DNA of 64,000 nucleotides from positions 1 to 64,000 of the forward strand of contig WGFY01000047.1 of the NCBI GenBank assembly GCA_015491995.1. The letters run 5' to 3'. Below the pieces are notes generated by a model. That model was not told the DNA's origin and did no database searches. It saw nothing but the letters and a program-made list of their open reading frames with translations. Every line of letters begins with the position of its first letter. The stretch's first letter is position 1. Source of the DNA: Mesoaciditoga sp. Lineage in GTDB: Bacteria; Thermotogota; Thermotogae; Mesoaciditogales; Mesoaciditogaceae. A program made the position numbers and the translations under genes. Shown piece after piece: positions 33,595 through 44,400 of the stretch.

Positions 33595-34489
33595 ATTAGC
33601 CTTTTTACTGTCTATACTTACCATTCTATTTTGGGGAATCTCGTTCGTGGCGACGAAAGTCGTCGTGAAGGAGATTCCTCCTATAACATTGGCAACTTTA
33701 CGATTTTTCATATCTTTTTTCATCTTAGCAATTGCAATGCTTCTTTCATCAAAAAAGAAGACAAATCTTTCAAAAATAGAGAAAAAACATGCTGCTCTTG
33801 CGGGTTTTTGGGGAGTAACGATGTATTTCATATTTGAAAATCTTGGAGTTAAGTTCACGACTCCATCTCAAGCTTCACTACTTATAAGTGCCGTTCCGAT
33901 ATTCACGATAGTCATCGCGGATGTTCAAAGAAGAAAAAAAAGCTCGATTGTACTCTATCTCATGTCATTTGTTTCTTTGTTTGGGGTTGCCTTAATAGTA
34001 TTTTCAGAAGGTTTCAAATTCAATTACGGCATGTTAGGAGATATTCTCATACTCTTCGCAGCTTTTTCCTGGGGAATGTACACACTTTATGTGGACAAAC
34101 TTGAAAAAGCTGATAATTTGGCTTCGACCCTTGAAATGACGAAGTGGGGATTGTTGTTCTTGACTCCATTCTCTTTGATCGAGGTGATCGTTGAAAAACC
34201 AAATTTTTCCCAGTTTATCAGGGCTGATATTGTTTTGTGGCTACTATTTTTAGGGATACTTTGCTCAGGATTTGGATATCTCATGTGGAATTATGGTGTA
34301 AAGATCTTAGGATCTCGCACAACCAGCATTTTTTTGTATTTGATACCGTTAGTTTCGATTAGCGCAGATTCCATAATGTTAAAAAACCCTCCCACCATCA
34401 GCATTTATATCGGTGGCACGCTCATAATATTGGGGGTTATCCTAGGCAAAAAATCTGCAAAAAAAGAGGATGTCAAAGCACTCGATTGA
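33584..34489 (+). CDS. EamA/DMT-family transporter
   Basis: 301 residues, ten membrane helices in two EamA repeats; FWGISFVATKVVVKEIPPIT near the start and FSWGMYTLYVDKL at the start of the second repeat are typical. The substrate of such exporters (amino acids, nucleosides, others) cannot be read from sequence. GTG start inside the end of the alpha-subunit gene. The 3' end overlaps panD on the other strand by 17 bases. Confidence 0.85.
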   Translation: MKNKLAFLLSILTILFWGISFVATKVVVKEIPPITLATLRFFISFFILAIAMLLSSKKKTNLSKIEKKHAALAGFWGVTMYFIFENLGVKFTTPSQASLLISAVPIFTIVIADVQRRKKSSIVLYLMSFVSLFGVALIVFSEGFKFNYGMLGDILILFAAFSWGMYTLYVDKLEKADNLASTLEMTKWGLLFLTPFSLIEVIVEKPNFSQFIRADIVLWLLFLGILCSGFGYLMWNYGVKILGSRTTSIFLYLIPLVSISADSIMLKNPPTISIYIGGTLIILGVILGKKSAKKEDVKALD

Positions 34490-34823
34490 TCTTGTTTTGT
34501 GAGTTCACAACAACCGTTTTCGCCTTATGAGACTCATCAGCATCGAAAAGTCCATAAGCCATGATTATCACCTTATCTCCGAGCTCTCCCATTCTTGCAG
34601 CAGCACCGTTGAGCTCTATCGCGCCTGAATTTTCTGGGCCCTTTATCACATAAGTTTCAAATCGAGAACCATTTTCTATGTCCACAACTTGAACCAATTC
34701 ACCTTCTTCTATCTCAACAGCTTTCATAAGCACTTCATCTACGGTTATGGAACCTTCGTAATCAAGACTTTTCCCAGTTATCTTTGCACGATGTATCTTG
34801 GCATGAAGAAAGAATTTTTTCAC
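34473..34823 (-). CDS. panD: Aspartate 1-decarboxylase
   Basis: Makes beta-alanine for pantothenate. The proenzyme cleaves itself between Gly and Ser in LDYEGSITVD to give the pyruvoyl group; that motif, the early FFLHAKIHRAKITG and the later NGAAARMGELGDKVIIMAYG are all present. Start placed at GTG 34823 six bases after GGGAGAG; a longer reading from 34847 would cover that site. 116 residues is the usual length. Confidence 0.95.
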   Translation of the reverse strand: MKKFFLHAKIHRAKITGKSLDYEGSITVDEVLMKAVEIEEGELVQVVDIENGSRFETYVIKGPENSGAIELNGAAARMGELGDKVIIMAYGLFDADESHKAKTVVVNSQNKINRVL

Positions 34824-34906
34824 CAAAATCTCTCCCTTATTTTTCACTTTTTAACAGATCTTACCATTTTTACCAAAAAAATTCAAAAAGAGCATTTTTT
34901 TTAAAT

Positions 34907-35953
34907 TTACTGAACGTGGCGATTCACTCCCCCTCCAAGCAGGTATTCCCCGTCGTAGAAAGCAACTATTTGGCCAGGAACAGGGATGACCGGTTTTGAA
35001 AATCGTACTTTCACCACTTCGCCAACTTCGACATGGCATCGCACACGTGGAGCTGTACTACGAATTTTACATTCACATTCGAATTCGTTTGGCAAATCGA
35101 TCAAAAAATTCGTTGAGACAAGTTCCGTGTAACTTTTGAACAGTTCGTTTTTCCCACCCACAGTTATGATGTTGGTCTTTGAATTGATATCAACTACATA
35201 TGCTTTTTTACCGGTGGCAATACCAAGCCCTTTTCGCTGACCAACGGTGTAAAGTTGATAACCTATATGTTTTCCGATCGCCTTTCCCTCTGCATCAACT
35301 ACAAGACCTGGAGATAACTTTTCTCCTTGAGAGCTAAAGAAATTTCCGAGTTTTCCATCAGGCACGAAGCATACATCTTGACTATCTGGTTTGGAAGATA
35401 CTTCTAACCCATTCTTTTTCGCTATTTCTCTCACCTTGTTCTTATCGAGTTCACCTATTGGTAAGATCAATCCGGTTACGTCGGATTTCTTCACCAAAGC
35501 AAGAAAATACGATTGGTCCTTTCTACCATCGATTGCAACCATTATTCTTCCATTTTTAACTCTTGAATAATGACCTGTGGCCCAGATCTTGGCGTTCACA
35601 CGTTTTGAAAAATTTCTTAACATCGAAAATTTGATCTTTCTGTTGCATATCACACATGGGTTGGGTGTGAGTCCCATTTCATACCCTTTAACGAACTCGC
35701 TTATAACCTCTCTTTTAAATTCTTCATGAACATCTAAAATATGTAATTCAATTCCCAATTTTTTTGTGATCTTTCTTGCGTCCATCGTATCATCAGGACT
35801 GCAACATACTTTATGGGTTAATTTGAATTTAGAAAAGAATGTATCCTCCTCTGTCTTGAAATGAATACCTATAACTTCGTACCCTCTTAACTTTAGCAGT
35901 AGCGCACTCACCGCACTGTCTACTCCCCCACTCATCGCAACTACAACTCTCAT
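34907..35953 (-). CDS. mnmA: tRNA-specific 2-thiouridylase
   Basis: Thiolates U34 of tRNAs for Lys, Glu and Gln. 348 residues: PP-loop VVVAMSGGVDSAVSALLL at the N terminus, catalytic cysteines in GLTPNPCVICNRKIKF and SKPDSQDVCFVP, and GQRKGLGIA in the central domain. ATG after AAGAGGTGAA. The target tRNA-Lys family is represented in this window by a CTT isoacceptor, though the enzyme acts on the UUU type. Confidence 0.97.
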   Translation of the reverse strand: MRVVVAMSGGVDSAVSALLLKLRGYEVIGIHFKTEEDTFFSKFKLTHKVCCSPDDTMDARKITKKLGIELHILDVHEEFKREVISEFVKGYEMGLTPNPCVICNRKIKFSMLRNFSKRVNAKIWATGHYSRVKNGRIMVAIDGRKDQSYFLALVKKSDVTGLILPIGELDKNKVREIAKKNGLEVSSKPDSQDVCFVPDGKLGNFFSSQGEKLSPGLVVDAEGKAIGKHIGYQLYTVGQRKGLGIATGKKAYVVDINSKTNIITVGGKNELFKSYTELVSTNFLIDLPNEFECECKIRSTAPRVRCHVEVGEVVKVRFSKPVIPVPGQIVAFYDGEYLLGGGVNRHVQ

Positions 35954-36047
35954 CTTTCACCTCTTTAACACGAATTGAAGATAATTGTCAGAATTGTCAG
36001 CACGCTCCTTATTAGAAGATGAACAATCCTAAATTCAGATCGTGATC

Positions 36048-36076
36048 TTGTATTTTGATAACGGTAATGATATAAT
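36048..36076 (+). promoter_or_regulatory. Promoter of the rhomboid-rpoN operon
   Basis: TTGTAT at 36048-36053, 17-base spacer, TATAAT at 36071-36076 with a TG extension (TGATATAAT). The leader is short, about 10-15 bases, and contains AAAGGTG. Confidence 0.7.
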
Positions 36077-36093
36077 TTTTTCAACGAAAGGTG

Positions 36094-37023
36094 ATGAATT
36101 TGAAAAGATTTTCTTGGACTATTTCGATCATACTCGTTAATTTTATCATTCTGTTGTCAATTGAATTTCTTGGTGGACCAAATATTTACAACCTCTTGAA
36201 ATTTGGTGGGCAATACGGGCCTTTTGTTTCAACTGGAGATTGGTACAGAATCGTGACGGCCATCTTCGTTCACGCAGGTTGGATACACTTGCTGTTTAAC
36301 ATGTATGCTTTGTATTATCTTGGAATCTTAGTTGAAGGCATATACGGTCCATCCAAATTGTTGGTAGTTTATTTTTCGTCTGGAATAATTGGAAATCTTT
36401 TAAGCGAGGTTTTCTATTATTCCTCCCCATCTGTCGGAGCAAGTGGTGCAATATTTGGTCTTGTTGGTTTGTTACTTGCGGCGACTTACTTTAGAAATGA
36501 TTTTCCTCCAACGATAAAACGTGCACTTTATATATTGTTGTTGCCCATGGTGATATTCAACATCGTGTATGGGTTTATTCCAGGCACCGATATAAACAAC
36601 GCGGCTCACTTGGGAGGTTTCGGGACAGGTTTACTTTTAGGCTATTTAATCCCGGTGAGACGTAGCTGGGGGATCAAGAGAAAAACATGGAATGTGCTTG
36701 CCGCTTTTTCACTTGCCGTGGTCGTAGCATCGTTTATCGGGCTGTCAACTAACAACGCCATGATCAAACTTCCATCAACTATAGATTTCGCAAATACCTA
36801 TTCTCGAGCGCTTTTTAGCGGTGCAAATGCGGGATTTACGCCACTTCCAAGTGAAATCAAGGCGATCAAGCCATTTGACAAAAAGACCGAGAAGCTAAAA
36901 AATGATCTTTTATCTTACTCAAAAGTTGGAACTCCAAAATTGCAGGAGTTGAATTTAGAATACGAGTCATGGATAAAGTTCGTGAAAAAAAGATATAAAG
37001 GGTTGATAGGTGTGAAAAAATGA
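36094..37023 (+). CDS. Rhomboid intramembrane serine protease
   Basis: About 309 residues with six core helices. Catalytic serine in SVGASGAIFGLVG and histidine in NNAAHLGGFGTG; HAGWIHLLFNMYAL is the family HxxxN motif. A C-terminal extension of about 100 residues after the last helix (from SLAVVVASF onward) is soluble and unrecognised. Start is the ATG at 36094 or TTG at 36100, both just after AAAGGTG. Overlaps rpoN by 4 bases. Confidence 0.92.
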   Translation: MNLKRFSWTISIILVNFIILLSIEFLGGPNIYNLLKFGGQYGPFVSTGDWYRIVTAIFVHAGWIHLLFNMYALYYLGILVEGIYGPSKLLVVYFSSGIIGNLLSEVFYYSSPSVGASGAIFGLVGLLLAATYFRNDFPPTIKRALYILLLPMVIFNIVYGFIPGTDINNAAHLGGFGTGLLLGYLIPVRRSWGIKRKTWNVLAAFSLAVVVASFIGLSTNNAMIKLPSTIDFANTYSRALFSGANAGFTPLPSEIKAIKPFDKKTEKLKNDLLSYSKVGTPKLQELNLEYESWIKFVKKRYKGLIGVKK

Positions 37024-38294
37024 GAAATAAAATATCACAAAATTTAAAACTATCGAACAAACTCATTTTGAGTAATAAAGTATTGCTTTCGCTACATTTA
37101 CTTGAACAAAACATCATGAACTTAGAGAATGAAATCATGGAAATTGTAGAAGAAAATCCTTTTTTGGAAATAGATGTTCAACCAATTTCCGATCCTTACA
37201 GAAGAGTGAAAAAAGCGGATGGAACAGACGATTTTATGGAGAATATTGGGGTACGTGTAAACACGTTGAGAAGTCACTTGATCGATCAGATTTACGCTTT
37301 GAGCATGGATCAAGAATTGGAGCACATCATGATGACGCTGCTGGACTTTTTGGATATTCATGGATTCCTAATCGTTGAATCTGAAGAAATAGCGAAAGAC
37401 CTTAAAGTGTCAAAACAAAAAGTGGAAAAGGCAACGAAAATTCTGAAAAGTTTGGATCCACCAGGAGTTGGCAGTATAAATGTGAAAGAAGCTCTTGAAT
37501 TTCAAACGGAAGACCCAATTGTCAAAACCTTGATAAATCATCTTGAAGAAGTTCAAAACGATCCGCACATTCTCATGAAGAAACTGAATCTATCCAACGT
37601 AGAATTCGATAAAGCCTTTCAAAATCTACGATCTTTGAACCCTTATCCAGCTAATGGATTCGCGGATTCCTCGTACACTCGCTACATAGAACCGGATATA
37701 CTTGTTTTCGAAAGTGATGAAGGGTATATCGTTGCTGTAAACGAAATTTTCGAAGTTAAATTCACATCCAAAAATCTTTACGAAAAACTCATGGAGTCGA
37801 AAGAAGAATCCAGCAAAAAATTTGCAAAACAGCTTTACGATCGTGCCTCAGCTCTTGTCGAAGCTTTAAATAGGCGAAAAGAAACTTTGGTAAAGATCGG
37901 GAAAACACTGGTAAAGCATGAAATTAACTTCTTAAGAGGTGGAGAGATCGTACCATTAAGAATTTCCGAAATAGCAATTGAAATGGATTTGAGCCTTTCA
38001 ACCGTTGCCAGAGCAGTTTCAACCAAGTACATGAAAACCCCTGTAGGGGTCCACTCTTTGAAAGCTTTTTTCTCAAGGGCAGTTTATCTGTCAGACAATG
38101 GAAAGATTTCAAGAGATCAAATAAAAGAAAAGATCAAGGAACTCATAATGAAGGAAAACAAAGCTAAGCCTTTTACCGATAATCAAATCACAAAAGAGCT
38201 TAAGAACGAGGGCATTAAGCTTAGCCGTCGTGTTGTGTCCAAATACAGAGAAGAGCTGATGATTCCTTCATCCAACAGGAGGAGAGTACGTTGA
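37020..38294 (+). CDS. rpoN: RNA polymerase sigma-54 factor
   Basis: 424 residues. Region I LHLLEQNIMNLENEIMEIVE and EENPFLEID; core-binding middle with SLDPPGVGSINVKEAL; C-terminal RpoN box in LSRRVVSKYREELM preceded by the helix-turn-helix ISEIAIEMDLSLSTVARAV. Directs transcription from -24/-12 promoters and needs AAA+ activators, none of which is in the window. Slightly short for the family. Coupled to the rhomboid gene (4-base overlap) and to thiamine pyrophosphokinase (4-base overlap). Confidence 0.95.
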   Translation: MRNKISQNLKLSNKLILSNKVLLSLHLLEQNIMNLENEIMEIVEENPFLEIDVQPISDPYRRVKKADGTDDFMENIGVRVNTLRSHLIDQIYALSMDQELEHIMMTLLDFLDIHGFLIVESEEIAKDLKVSKQKVEKATKILKSLDPPGVGSINVKEALEFQTEDPIVKTLINHLEEVQNDPHILMKKLNLSNVEFDKAFQNLRSLNPYPANGFADSSYTRYIEPDILVFESDEGYIVAVNEIFEVKFTSKNLYEKLMESKEESSKKFAKQLYDRASALVEALNRRKETLVKIGKTLVKHEINFLRGGEIVPLRISEIAIEMDLSLSTVARAVSTKYMKTPVGVHSLKAFFSRAVYLSDNGKISRDQIKEKIKELIMKENKAKPFTDNQITKELKNEGIKLSRRVVSKYREELMIPSSNRRRVR

Positions 38295-38956
38295 AAACCA
38301 TCGTATTTGCTGGCGGGATGTATGAAAATGTTGATTTTTACGGTCGTGTCGTAGAAAAATGCGATCTTAAAATAGCCGCTGATTCTGGTGCCGAATTCAT
38401 GAGAAAAATGAATTTACTTCCGGATGTGTTGATAGGCGACATGGATTCAATAAGCGTTGAAACACTTGAAAAGTGTGAAAAAGAAGATGTTAAGATACTG
38501 AGATTTCCAACTCAAAAAGATGAAATTGACACGGAATTGGCGTTGATGGAGGCTAAAAAAAGAGGTGCAAAAATCATATTCGTAGCGGGCGCATTTGGAA
38601 GTAGATTAGATCAAACCATAGCGGTTTTTAGGTTGATGGAACGGTTCAAAAATGTCGTTTTGTTCAATGAAAAACTTTATTCCATCGTCATTGATTCACC
38701 GATAACTCTTAAAAGTATTCCGGGTGAGATATGGTCTGTAATATCTTTAAAAAATGACGTGAATACGGTGTCGTTAAGAGGATTTAAATACCCCCTTACG
38801 AGGGAAAAAATGGGATATCTTCATCCGTATGGAGTGAGCAACGAAGCAATTTTTCAAGAGGTCAGGATCGATCCAGGCGATGGAAAATTGCTGATTTTCA
38901 GGTATCATAATGGACTTGTTGATTGGTTTGATGAGCTTACCAAGACTTTAAAATAA
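38291..38956 (+). CDS. Thiamine pyrophosphokinase
   Basis: Converts thiamine to thiamine diphosphate, the cofactor of NifJ and other 2-oxoacid oxidoreductases encoded nearby. 221 residues: IAADSGAEFMRKM, PDVLIGDMDSIS, FPTQKDEIDTELAL and GAFGSRLDQTIAV match the ThiN family throughout. TTG start behind AGGAGGAGAG; its TTGA overlaps the rpoN stop. Confidence 0.93.
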   Translation: MKTIVFAGGMYENVDFYGRVVEKCDLKIAADSGAEFMRKMNLLPDVLIGDMDSISVETLEKCEKEDVKILRFPTQKDEIDTELALMEAKKRGAKIIFVAGAFGSRLDQTIAVFRLMERFKNVVLFNEKLYSIVIDSPITLKSIPGEIWSVISLKNDVNTVSLRGFKYPLTREKMGYLHPYGVSNEAIFQEVRIDPGDGKLLIFRYHNGLVDWFDELTKTLK

Positions 38957-38974
38957 AGTGGGGGTGGTTTGGAA

Positions 38975-39838
38975 ATGGATGGCGGAAAAACCATAAGACA
39001 GTTGAAGAAAGAGGCTATGCAATTGAAGATCAAAGGTTACTACAACATGAGAAAAGTCGAGTTGGGAGAGGCCATTTCAAGGCGAAAAACTGAATTGGCG
39101 AAGATGATTCGTGACATTGATAACATGCGGATTGGTCAGCTTAGATCGTTTGCAAAAAAAGTGGGACTGAAAATGTCAAGACGTGCCACTAAAACCGACT
39201 TAGTAGAGGCCATATCCAAGATGTTCTCTTCATGGAAAAAAGAAAACGAAAGGAAAATTCCAGGTCAAATAACATCCTCTTTCTCAATGCCATCAAACGA
39301 AAATAAAGAAACAAAATCGAAAATAGAACTTCCCAAAACATATAAGAAGGATAAATTGGTTGGTCTGGAAGTGAACCCGAGTTGGATCCACTTTTATTGG
39401 GATTTTTCGGAAAAAACGAAAGAAATCTTAAAAGCACATTCTTCTCTTGTCCTCAGAGTTTACGACGTTACATACATAGAGTTCAACGGAACAAATGCTC
39501 ACAGGACATTCGAGATGGAAATGGGCATATCAACTCAAAAATATTACGTACAGGTACCGCAGCCAAATGCGGATTATATCGCTGAAATAGGTTACAAAGA
39601 GCGGAATAAATTCGTTCCACTTTTGAGATCGAATTTGGTGACAACGCCTCCTTCATCACCAAAATTGGCACAGATGGAATTATGGATGGATTTAAGGACA
39701 TACCAGAGATTTTCTGAAATGAGTTCAGGAAAAGCCGTTACAAGGATAGAAAGACTTGTTGGAATTTCCTCTATTCCTTCATCACCCTCCAAAATTTCTG
39801 GGAGAGGATCATTCTTTTGGCTTAGTGGGAGATCATGA
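38975..39838 (+). CDS. DUF4912 protein with SAP/Rho-N-like front
   Basis: 287 residues from ATG 38975, seven bases after GGGGGTGG. The first 90 residues contain two short helix pairs (TIRQLKKEAMQLKIKGYYNM and RIGQLRSFAKKVGLK) resembling SAP or Rho N-terminal folds that bind nucleic acid. The middle (VGLEVNPSWIHFYWDFSEKT) is the DUF4912 domain. It overlaps the GH57 gene by 4 bases; DUF4912 and GH57 genes are found together in other bacteria as I recall. The molecular role is unknown. Confidence 0.8.
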   Translation: MDGGKTIRQLKKEAMQLKIKGYYNMRKVELGEAISRRKTELAKMIRDIDNMRIGQLRSFAKKVGLKMSRRATKTDLVEAISKMFSSWKKENERKIPGQITSSFSMPSNENKETKSKIELPKTYKKDKLVGLEVNPSWIHFYWDFSEKTKEILKAHSSLVLRVYDVTYIEFNGTNAHRTFEMEMGISTQKYYVQVPQPNADYIAEIGYKERNKFVPLLRSNLVTTPPSSPKLAQMELWMDLRTYQRFSEMSSGKAVTRIERLVGISSIPSSPSKISGRGSFFWLSGRS

Positions 39839-41427
39839 TGAAAGGGAAATTGTTGGTAATGCTTCATGCTCATCTTCCGTATATAAATCATCCAGATCAC
39901 CCATACTTCATGGAAGAGAACTGGCTGTTTGAAGCGATAACGGAAACGTACATTCCACTTTTGATGGCATTCAATCGCCTGATAAAAGACAACATACCTT
40001 TTGGCTTGTCAATGTCTCTCACGCCTCCATTGCTTGAAATGCTCTCAAACCAAACGCTGCAAGACAAGTACAGAAAGTACATCACTTCACTTGTGGATTT
40101 AGCAAAAAAAGAAGTTGAAGCTACACAAAAAGAAGAAGGATTAAAGCATAAATGCGCTCTGAAGTATTTGGAAGATTTTCAAGGAACTTTGGATTTTTTT
40201 GAATCGTGTAAAGGAAACCTTATAACGGAGTTCAAGAAGATTGAAGACACCGGTTCGCTGGAGCTGATCACCTGTAATGCAACTCATGGCTTTTTGCCAC
40301 TTATGAAAGTTAATCCTCAAGCGGTTCACGCCCAAGTGGCAATGGGGACAAAAGCGTTTGAAGAAAGAGTTCAAGAACATCCAAAAGGCATGTGGCTTGC
40401 TGAGTGTGGCTACTATCCAGGATTGGATAAAGAGTTGGCCGATCAGAACATCGATTTCTTCTTTGTAGATTCCCACGCTCTCTGGTATGCCGACATTCCA
40501 CCAAAGTATGATGTTTACAGACCTGTGATAACACCAAACCACGTTTTCGTTTTTGCACGTGATCCGGAATCAAGTGAACAAGTTTGGTCGGCCCAATTCG
40601 GTTACCCTGGCGATCCAAATTACAGGGAATTCTACAGAGATGTGGGCTTTGACAGGCCTATCGATTACATAAAACCATATATAGATCCAGCTGGAAACAG
40701 GATCAACACAGGGATAAAATATTACAAGGTAACTGGCAATGTTCCATTGGGCACAAAGGAACTTTACGATCCAGATAAAGCTTTGGAAACGGCGAAGCGT
40801 CATGCAAAAGATTTTTCTCAGAAGAAAGCCGAACAATCTCAAAGACTTATGAATGCAATAGAAATAGAACCGGTGATAACTGCACCTTTTGATGCGGAGC
40901 TCTATGGTCATTGGTGGTACGAAGGGCCGATGTTCTTGGAATTCCTGTTCAGAGAAGTTGCAAATTCCAACACCGTTGAATCTTCTACTCCGCATAAAAT
41001 TATATCCAAAATGGATAGCGTACAAGTTGTTACCCCGGCGATGTCAACATGGGGGGCAAACGGTTACAACGAAACGTGGTTGAATGGGGCAAATGATTGG
41101 ATATATCCCCATATTCATGAAGCGGAAACGCGGATGGTAGAATTGGCAACTCAGTACGAAGATGCGACTGATCCACTTTACATTCGTGCACTTAACATGT
41201 GCGCACGTGAGTTGATGCTCGCCGAATCAAGCGATTGGGCGTTCATAATGACTACAGGAACAACTGTTGAATACGCTGTTAACAGAACCAAAACACATTT
41301 ATCACGTTTTCTTGAGTTATATGAAGCAATAAAGGCACATAATATAAACGAGAGAGCTCTTGAGCTTGACGAGTGGATTGATCCGATTTTCCCTTATATG
41401 AACTACAAACTCTACTCTTCAAATTAG
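39835..41427 (+). CDS. GH57 alpha-glucan branching-type enzyme
   Basis: 530 residues. Glycoside hydrolase family 57 features: N-terminal LLVMLHAHLPYINHPDHPYF, nucleophile glutamate in GMWLAECGYYPG (E190) and acid/base aspartate in PFDAELYGHWWYEGP (D353). The C-terminal DUF1957-like helical domain (ALNMCARELMLAESSDWAFI) is typical of GH57 branching enzymes such as the Thermotoga and Thermus members. Likely forms alpha-1,6 branches in glycogen. No glycogen synthase or ADP-glucose gene is nearby. Confidence 0.9.
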   Translation: MMKGKLLVMLHAHLPYINHPDHPYFMEENWLFEAITETYIPLLMAFNRLIKDNIPFGLSMSLTPPLLEMLSNQTLQDKYRKYITSLVDLAKKEVEATQKEEGLKHKCALKYLEDFQGTLDFFESCKGNLITEFKKIEDTGSLELITCNATHGFLPLMKVNPQAVHAQVAMGTKAFEERVQEHPKGMWLAECGYYPGLDKELADQNIDFFFVDSHALWYADIPPKYDVYRPVITPNHVFVFARDPESSEQVWSAQFGYPGDPNYREFYRDVGFDRPIDYIKPYIDPAGNRINTGIKYYKVTGNVPLGTKELYDPDKALETAKRHAKDFSQKKAEQSQRLMNAIEIEPVITAPFDAELYGHWWYEGPMFLEFLFREVANSNTVESSTPHKIISKMDSVQVVTPAMSTWGANGYNETWLNGANDWIYPHIHEAETRMVELATQYEDATDPLYIRALNMCARELMLAESSDWAFIMTTGTTVEYAVNRTKTHLSRFLELYEAIKAHNINERALELDEWIDPIFPYMNYKLYSSN

Positions 41428-41467
41428 GTGTATGTGTTGAATTTTTTTAGGATTAGGAGGCAAAAAA

Positions 41468-44400
41468 ATGACAAAAGAAATGAAAACGATGGATGGGAAT
41501 ACCGCAGCTGCTCATGTGGCTTACGCTTTTACGGAAGTCGCGGCTATATTTCCGATTACCCCATCTTCACCTATGGCAGAGTTGATCGATCTTTGGTCTG
41601 CCAAAGACAGAAAAAATATTTTTGGACAAAACGTAAGAGTTATCGAAATGCAATCGGAAGGTGGTGCTTCAGGAGCAGTTCACGGTTCTTTGGCGGCAGG
41701 AGCTCTTACCAGCACTTTCACGGCATCACAAGGGCTTCTCCTTATGATCCCAAATATGTATAAAGTCGCCGCTGAACTTCTACCGGGTGTTTTCCACGTT
41801 GCCGCTCGTTCTGTCGCCGCGCATGCACTTTCAATATTTGGAGATCACTCTGACGTGATGGCGACAAGGCAAACTGGCTTTGCCCTTCTTGCATCCGGTG
41901 GCGTCCAAGAAGTGATGGATCTTGCGAGTATCGCGCATCTTTCGGCTATAAGATCACGGATCCCTTTTCTTCACTTTTTTGACGGGTTTAGGACATCTCA
42001 CGAGATTCAAAAAATAGAGGTTCTGAATTACGATGATCTGGCAAAGCTTGTTGATATGGATGCGGTCAAAGCCTTCAAAGATAGGGCTTTAAATCCGGAA
42101 CATCCAAAGACGATGGGAACAGCCCAAAACCCAGATATATATTTTCAAGCAAAAGAATCGATAAACAGCTTCTACGAAGCAACACCAGATATCGTGGCAA
42201 ATTACATGAAAGAGATCTCAACTTTGACCGGAAGGGAATACAGGCCTTTTAATTATTACGGTGATCCAAAAGCAGAACGCGTAATAATCGCCATGGGATC
42301 CGTAACCGAAACTGCCGAAGAAACGGTGGACTACCTCAGAGGTAAAGGCGAAAAAGTTGGACTTATCAAAGTTCATCTTTATAGACCTTTCTCAGAAAAA
42401 TACTTCTTCGACGTTCTTCCTTCAACTGTGAAGGTCATCGGTGTGCTGGATAGAACGAAGGAACCAGGCGCATTGGGCGAACCATTGTACGAAGATATTC
42501 GCACGCTTTTCTACGATAAAAAAGATGCTCCAGTCATCGTCGGTGGACGTTACGGCCTTAGTTCAAAAGATACAACACCCTCTCAGATTAACACTGTATA
42601 CGAAAACTTAAAAGAATCTGAACCGAAAGATCATTTTACGATAGGAATCGTCGATGATGTAACACATACTTCTTTGAATGTCAAAAAAGAGATCTCCACC
42701 GAATCGGATGACACAATTCGTTGCAAATTCTGGGGATTTGGATCTGATGGAACCGTTGGCGCTAACAAACAAGCCATAAAGATCATAGGTGATAACACCG
42801 ATCTTTACGCTCAAGGATACTTTTCTTACGATTCCAAAAAATCAGGTGGTGTTACCGTTTCTCATTTAAGATTCGGGAAAAGTCCGATAAGATCAACCTA
42901 CCTGATAAATACGGCTGATTACATCGCGTGTCACAAACAATCTTATGTGTACAGGTATAACGTCCTGGATGGTTTGAAAAAAGGTGGTACTTTTGTTCTC
43001 AACACACCATGGAAAGAAAAAGAACTTGACACTTATCTTCCCACAAACATGAAAAGGTACATAGCTGAGAACAACATCAATTTTTACATAATAGACGCGA
43101 CCAAGATTGCCATGGAAATAGGCCTTGGAACGAGAATAAATATGATAATGCAAGCCGCTTTCTTCAAACTCGCAGATGTCATACCAATAGAAGATGCCGT
43201 CAAATATCTCAAAGATGCCATAAAGAAAACTTATGGCAGAAAAGGTGAAGACGTCGTCGAAATGAATTACAAGGCAGTCGATCGCGGAATTGGCGCACTT
43301 GTGAAAGTCAACGTTCTTGATTCTTGGAAGAATGCTAAAAGCAAGAAAAAAGTAGAGGCAGGAGAAGACAAACCAAAATTTGTAAAAGAGGTTGCCGACG
43401 TTATAAACAGATTGGAAGGTGACAAATTACCTGTTTCTGCATTTGTAGGAAGGGAAAATGGTGAATTCCCTGCCGGAACAGCCGCTTACGAAAAGAGAGG
43501 AGTCGCGGTGATGGTTCCAGAGTGGGATGTCGACAAATGTATCCAATGTACCATGTGCGCGTTCGCATGTCCACACGCCGTCATCAGACCTTTCTTGTTG
43601 AATGAGGAAGAGGTGAGTAAAGCACCCGATAGTTTCGTCACGAAGAAAGCGATCGGAAAAGGCATGGAGAGGATGAGATACAAAATTCAAATCTCTCCGC
43701 TTGATTGCACAGGCTGCGGAGTTTGCGTTGATGTTTGTCCAGCCCCTGGAAAAGCTTTGAAGTTGAAACCACTTGAAACTCAGGAAAAAGAGATAAAGAA
43801 CTGGGAGTTTGCGATAAAAGAAGTTTCAGAAAAGAAAGATATCATATCACGCGAAACCCTCAAAGGAAGCCAATTGATAAAACCTTTGATGGAGTTCTCA
43901 GGTGCTTGTGCCGGATGCGGTGAAACACCTTACGTCAAGTTGGCAACCCAGTTATTTGGCGATAGGATGATAATAGCAAATGCCACCGGCTGTTCTTCAG
44001 TTTGGGGTGCTTCGGCTCCTTCAACGCCATACACCGTAAACTCACAGGGATACGGTCCAGCGTGGGCCAATTCTCTTTTTGAAGATAACGCCGAATACGG
44101 TCTTGGAATGGTGGTCGCCGTGAGACACATCAGGGATAGACTTGAGGAACTCATGAAAGAGTTTATAACTCTTGATGTTCCAGATGAAATGAAAAAACCT
44201 TTCCAAACATGGATCAACGGAAAAGATGATGCCAGCGCTTCCAAAGCCGCGACTTTGGAAATACTTAAAGTGCTGAACATGAAGGTTCAAAACACAAGGG
44301 CAAAGAAAATTCTCGAAGAAATCAACGACAGAAAAGACATGCTCGTGAAAAAATCCATCTGGTCAATTGGTGGAGATGGCTGGGCTTACGACATTGGTTA

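Noticed and set aside
35985-36005. Tandem CTGACAATT on the minus strand upstream of mnmA
   Set aside because: Two 9-base copies side by side look like a possible operator or -35, but no -10 is correctly spaced and a short repeat of this size can be chance.
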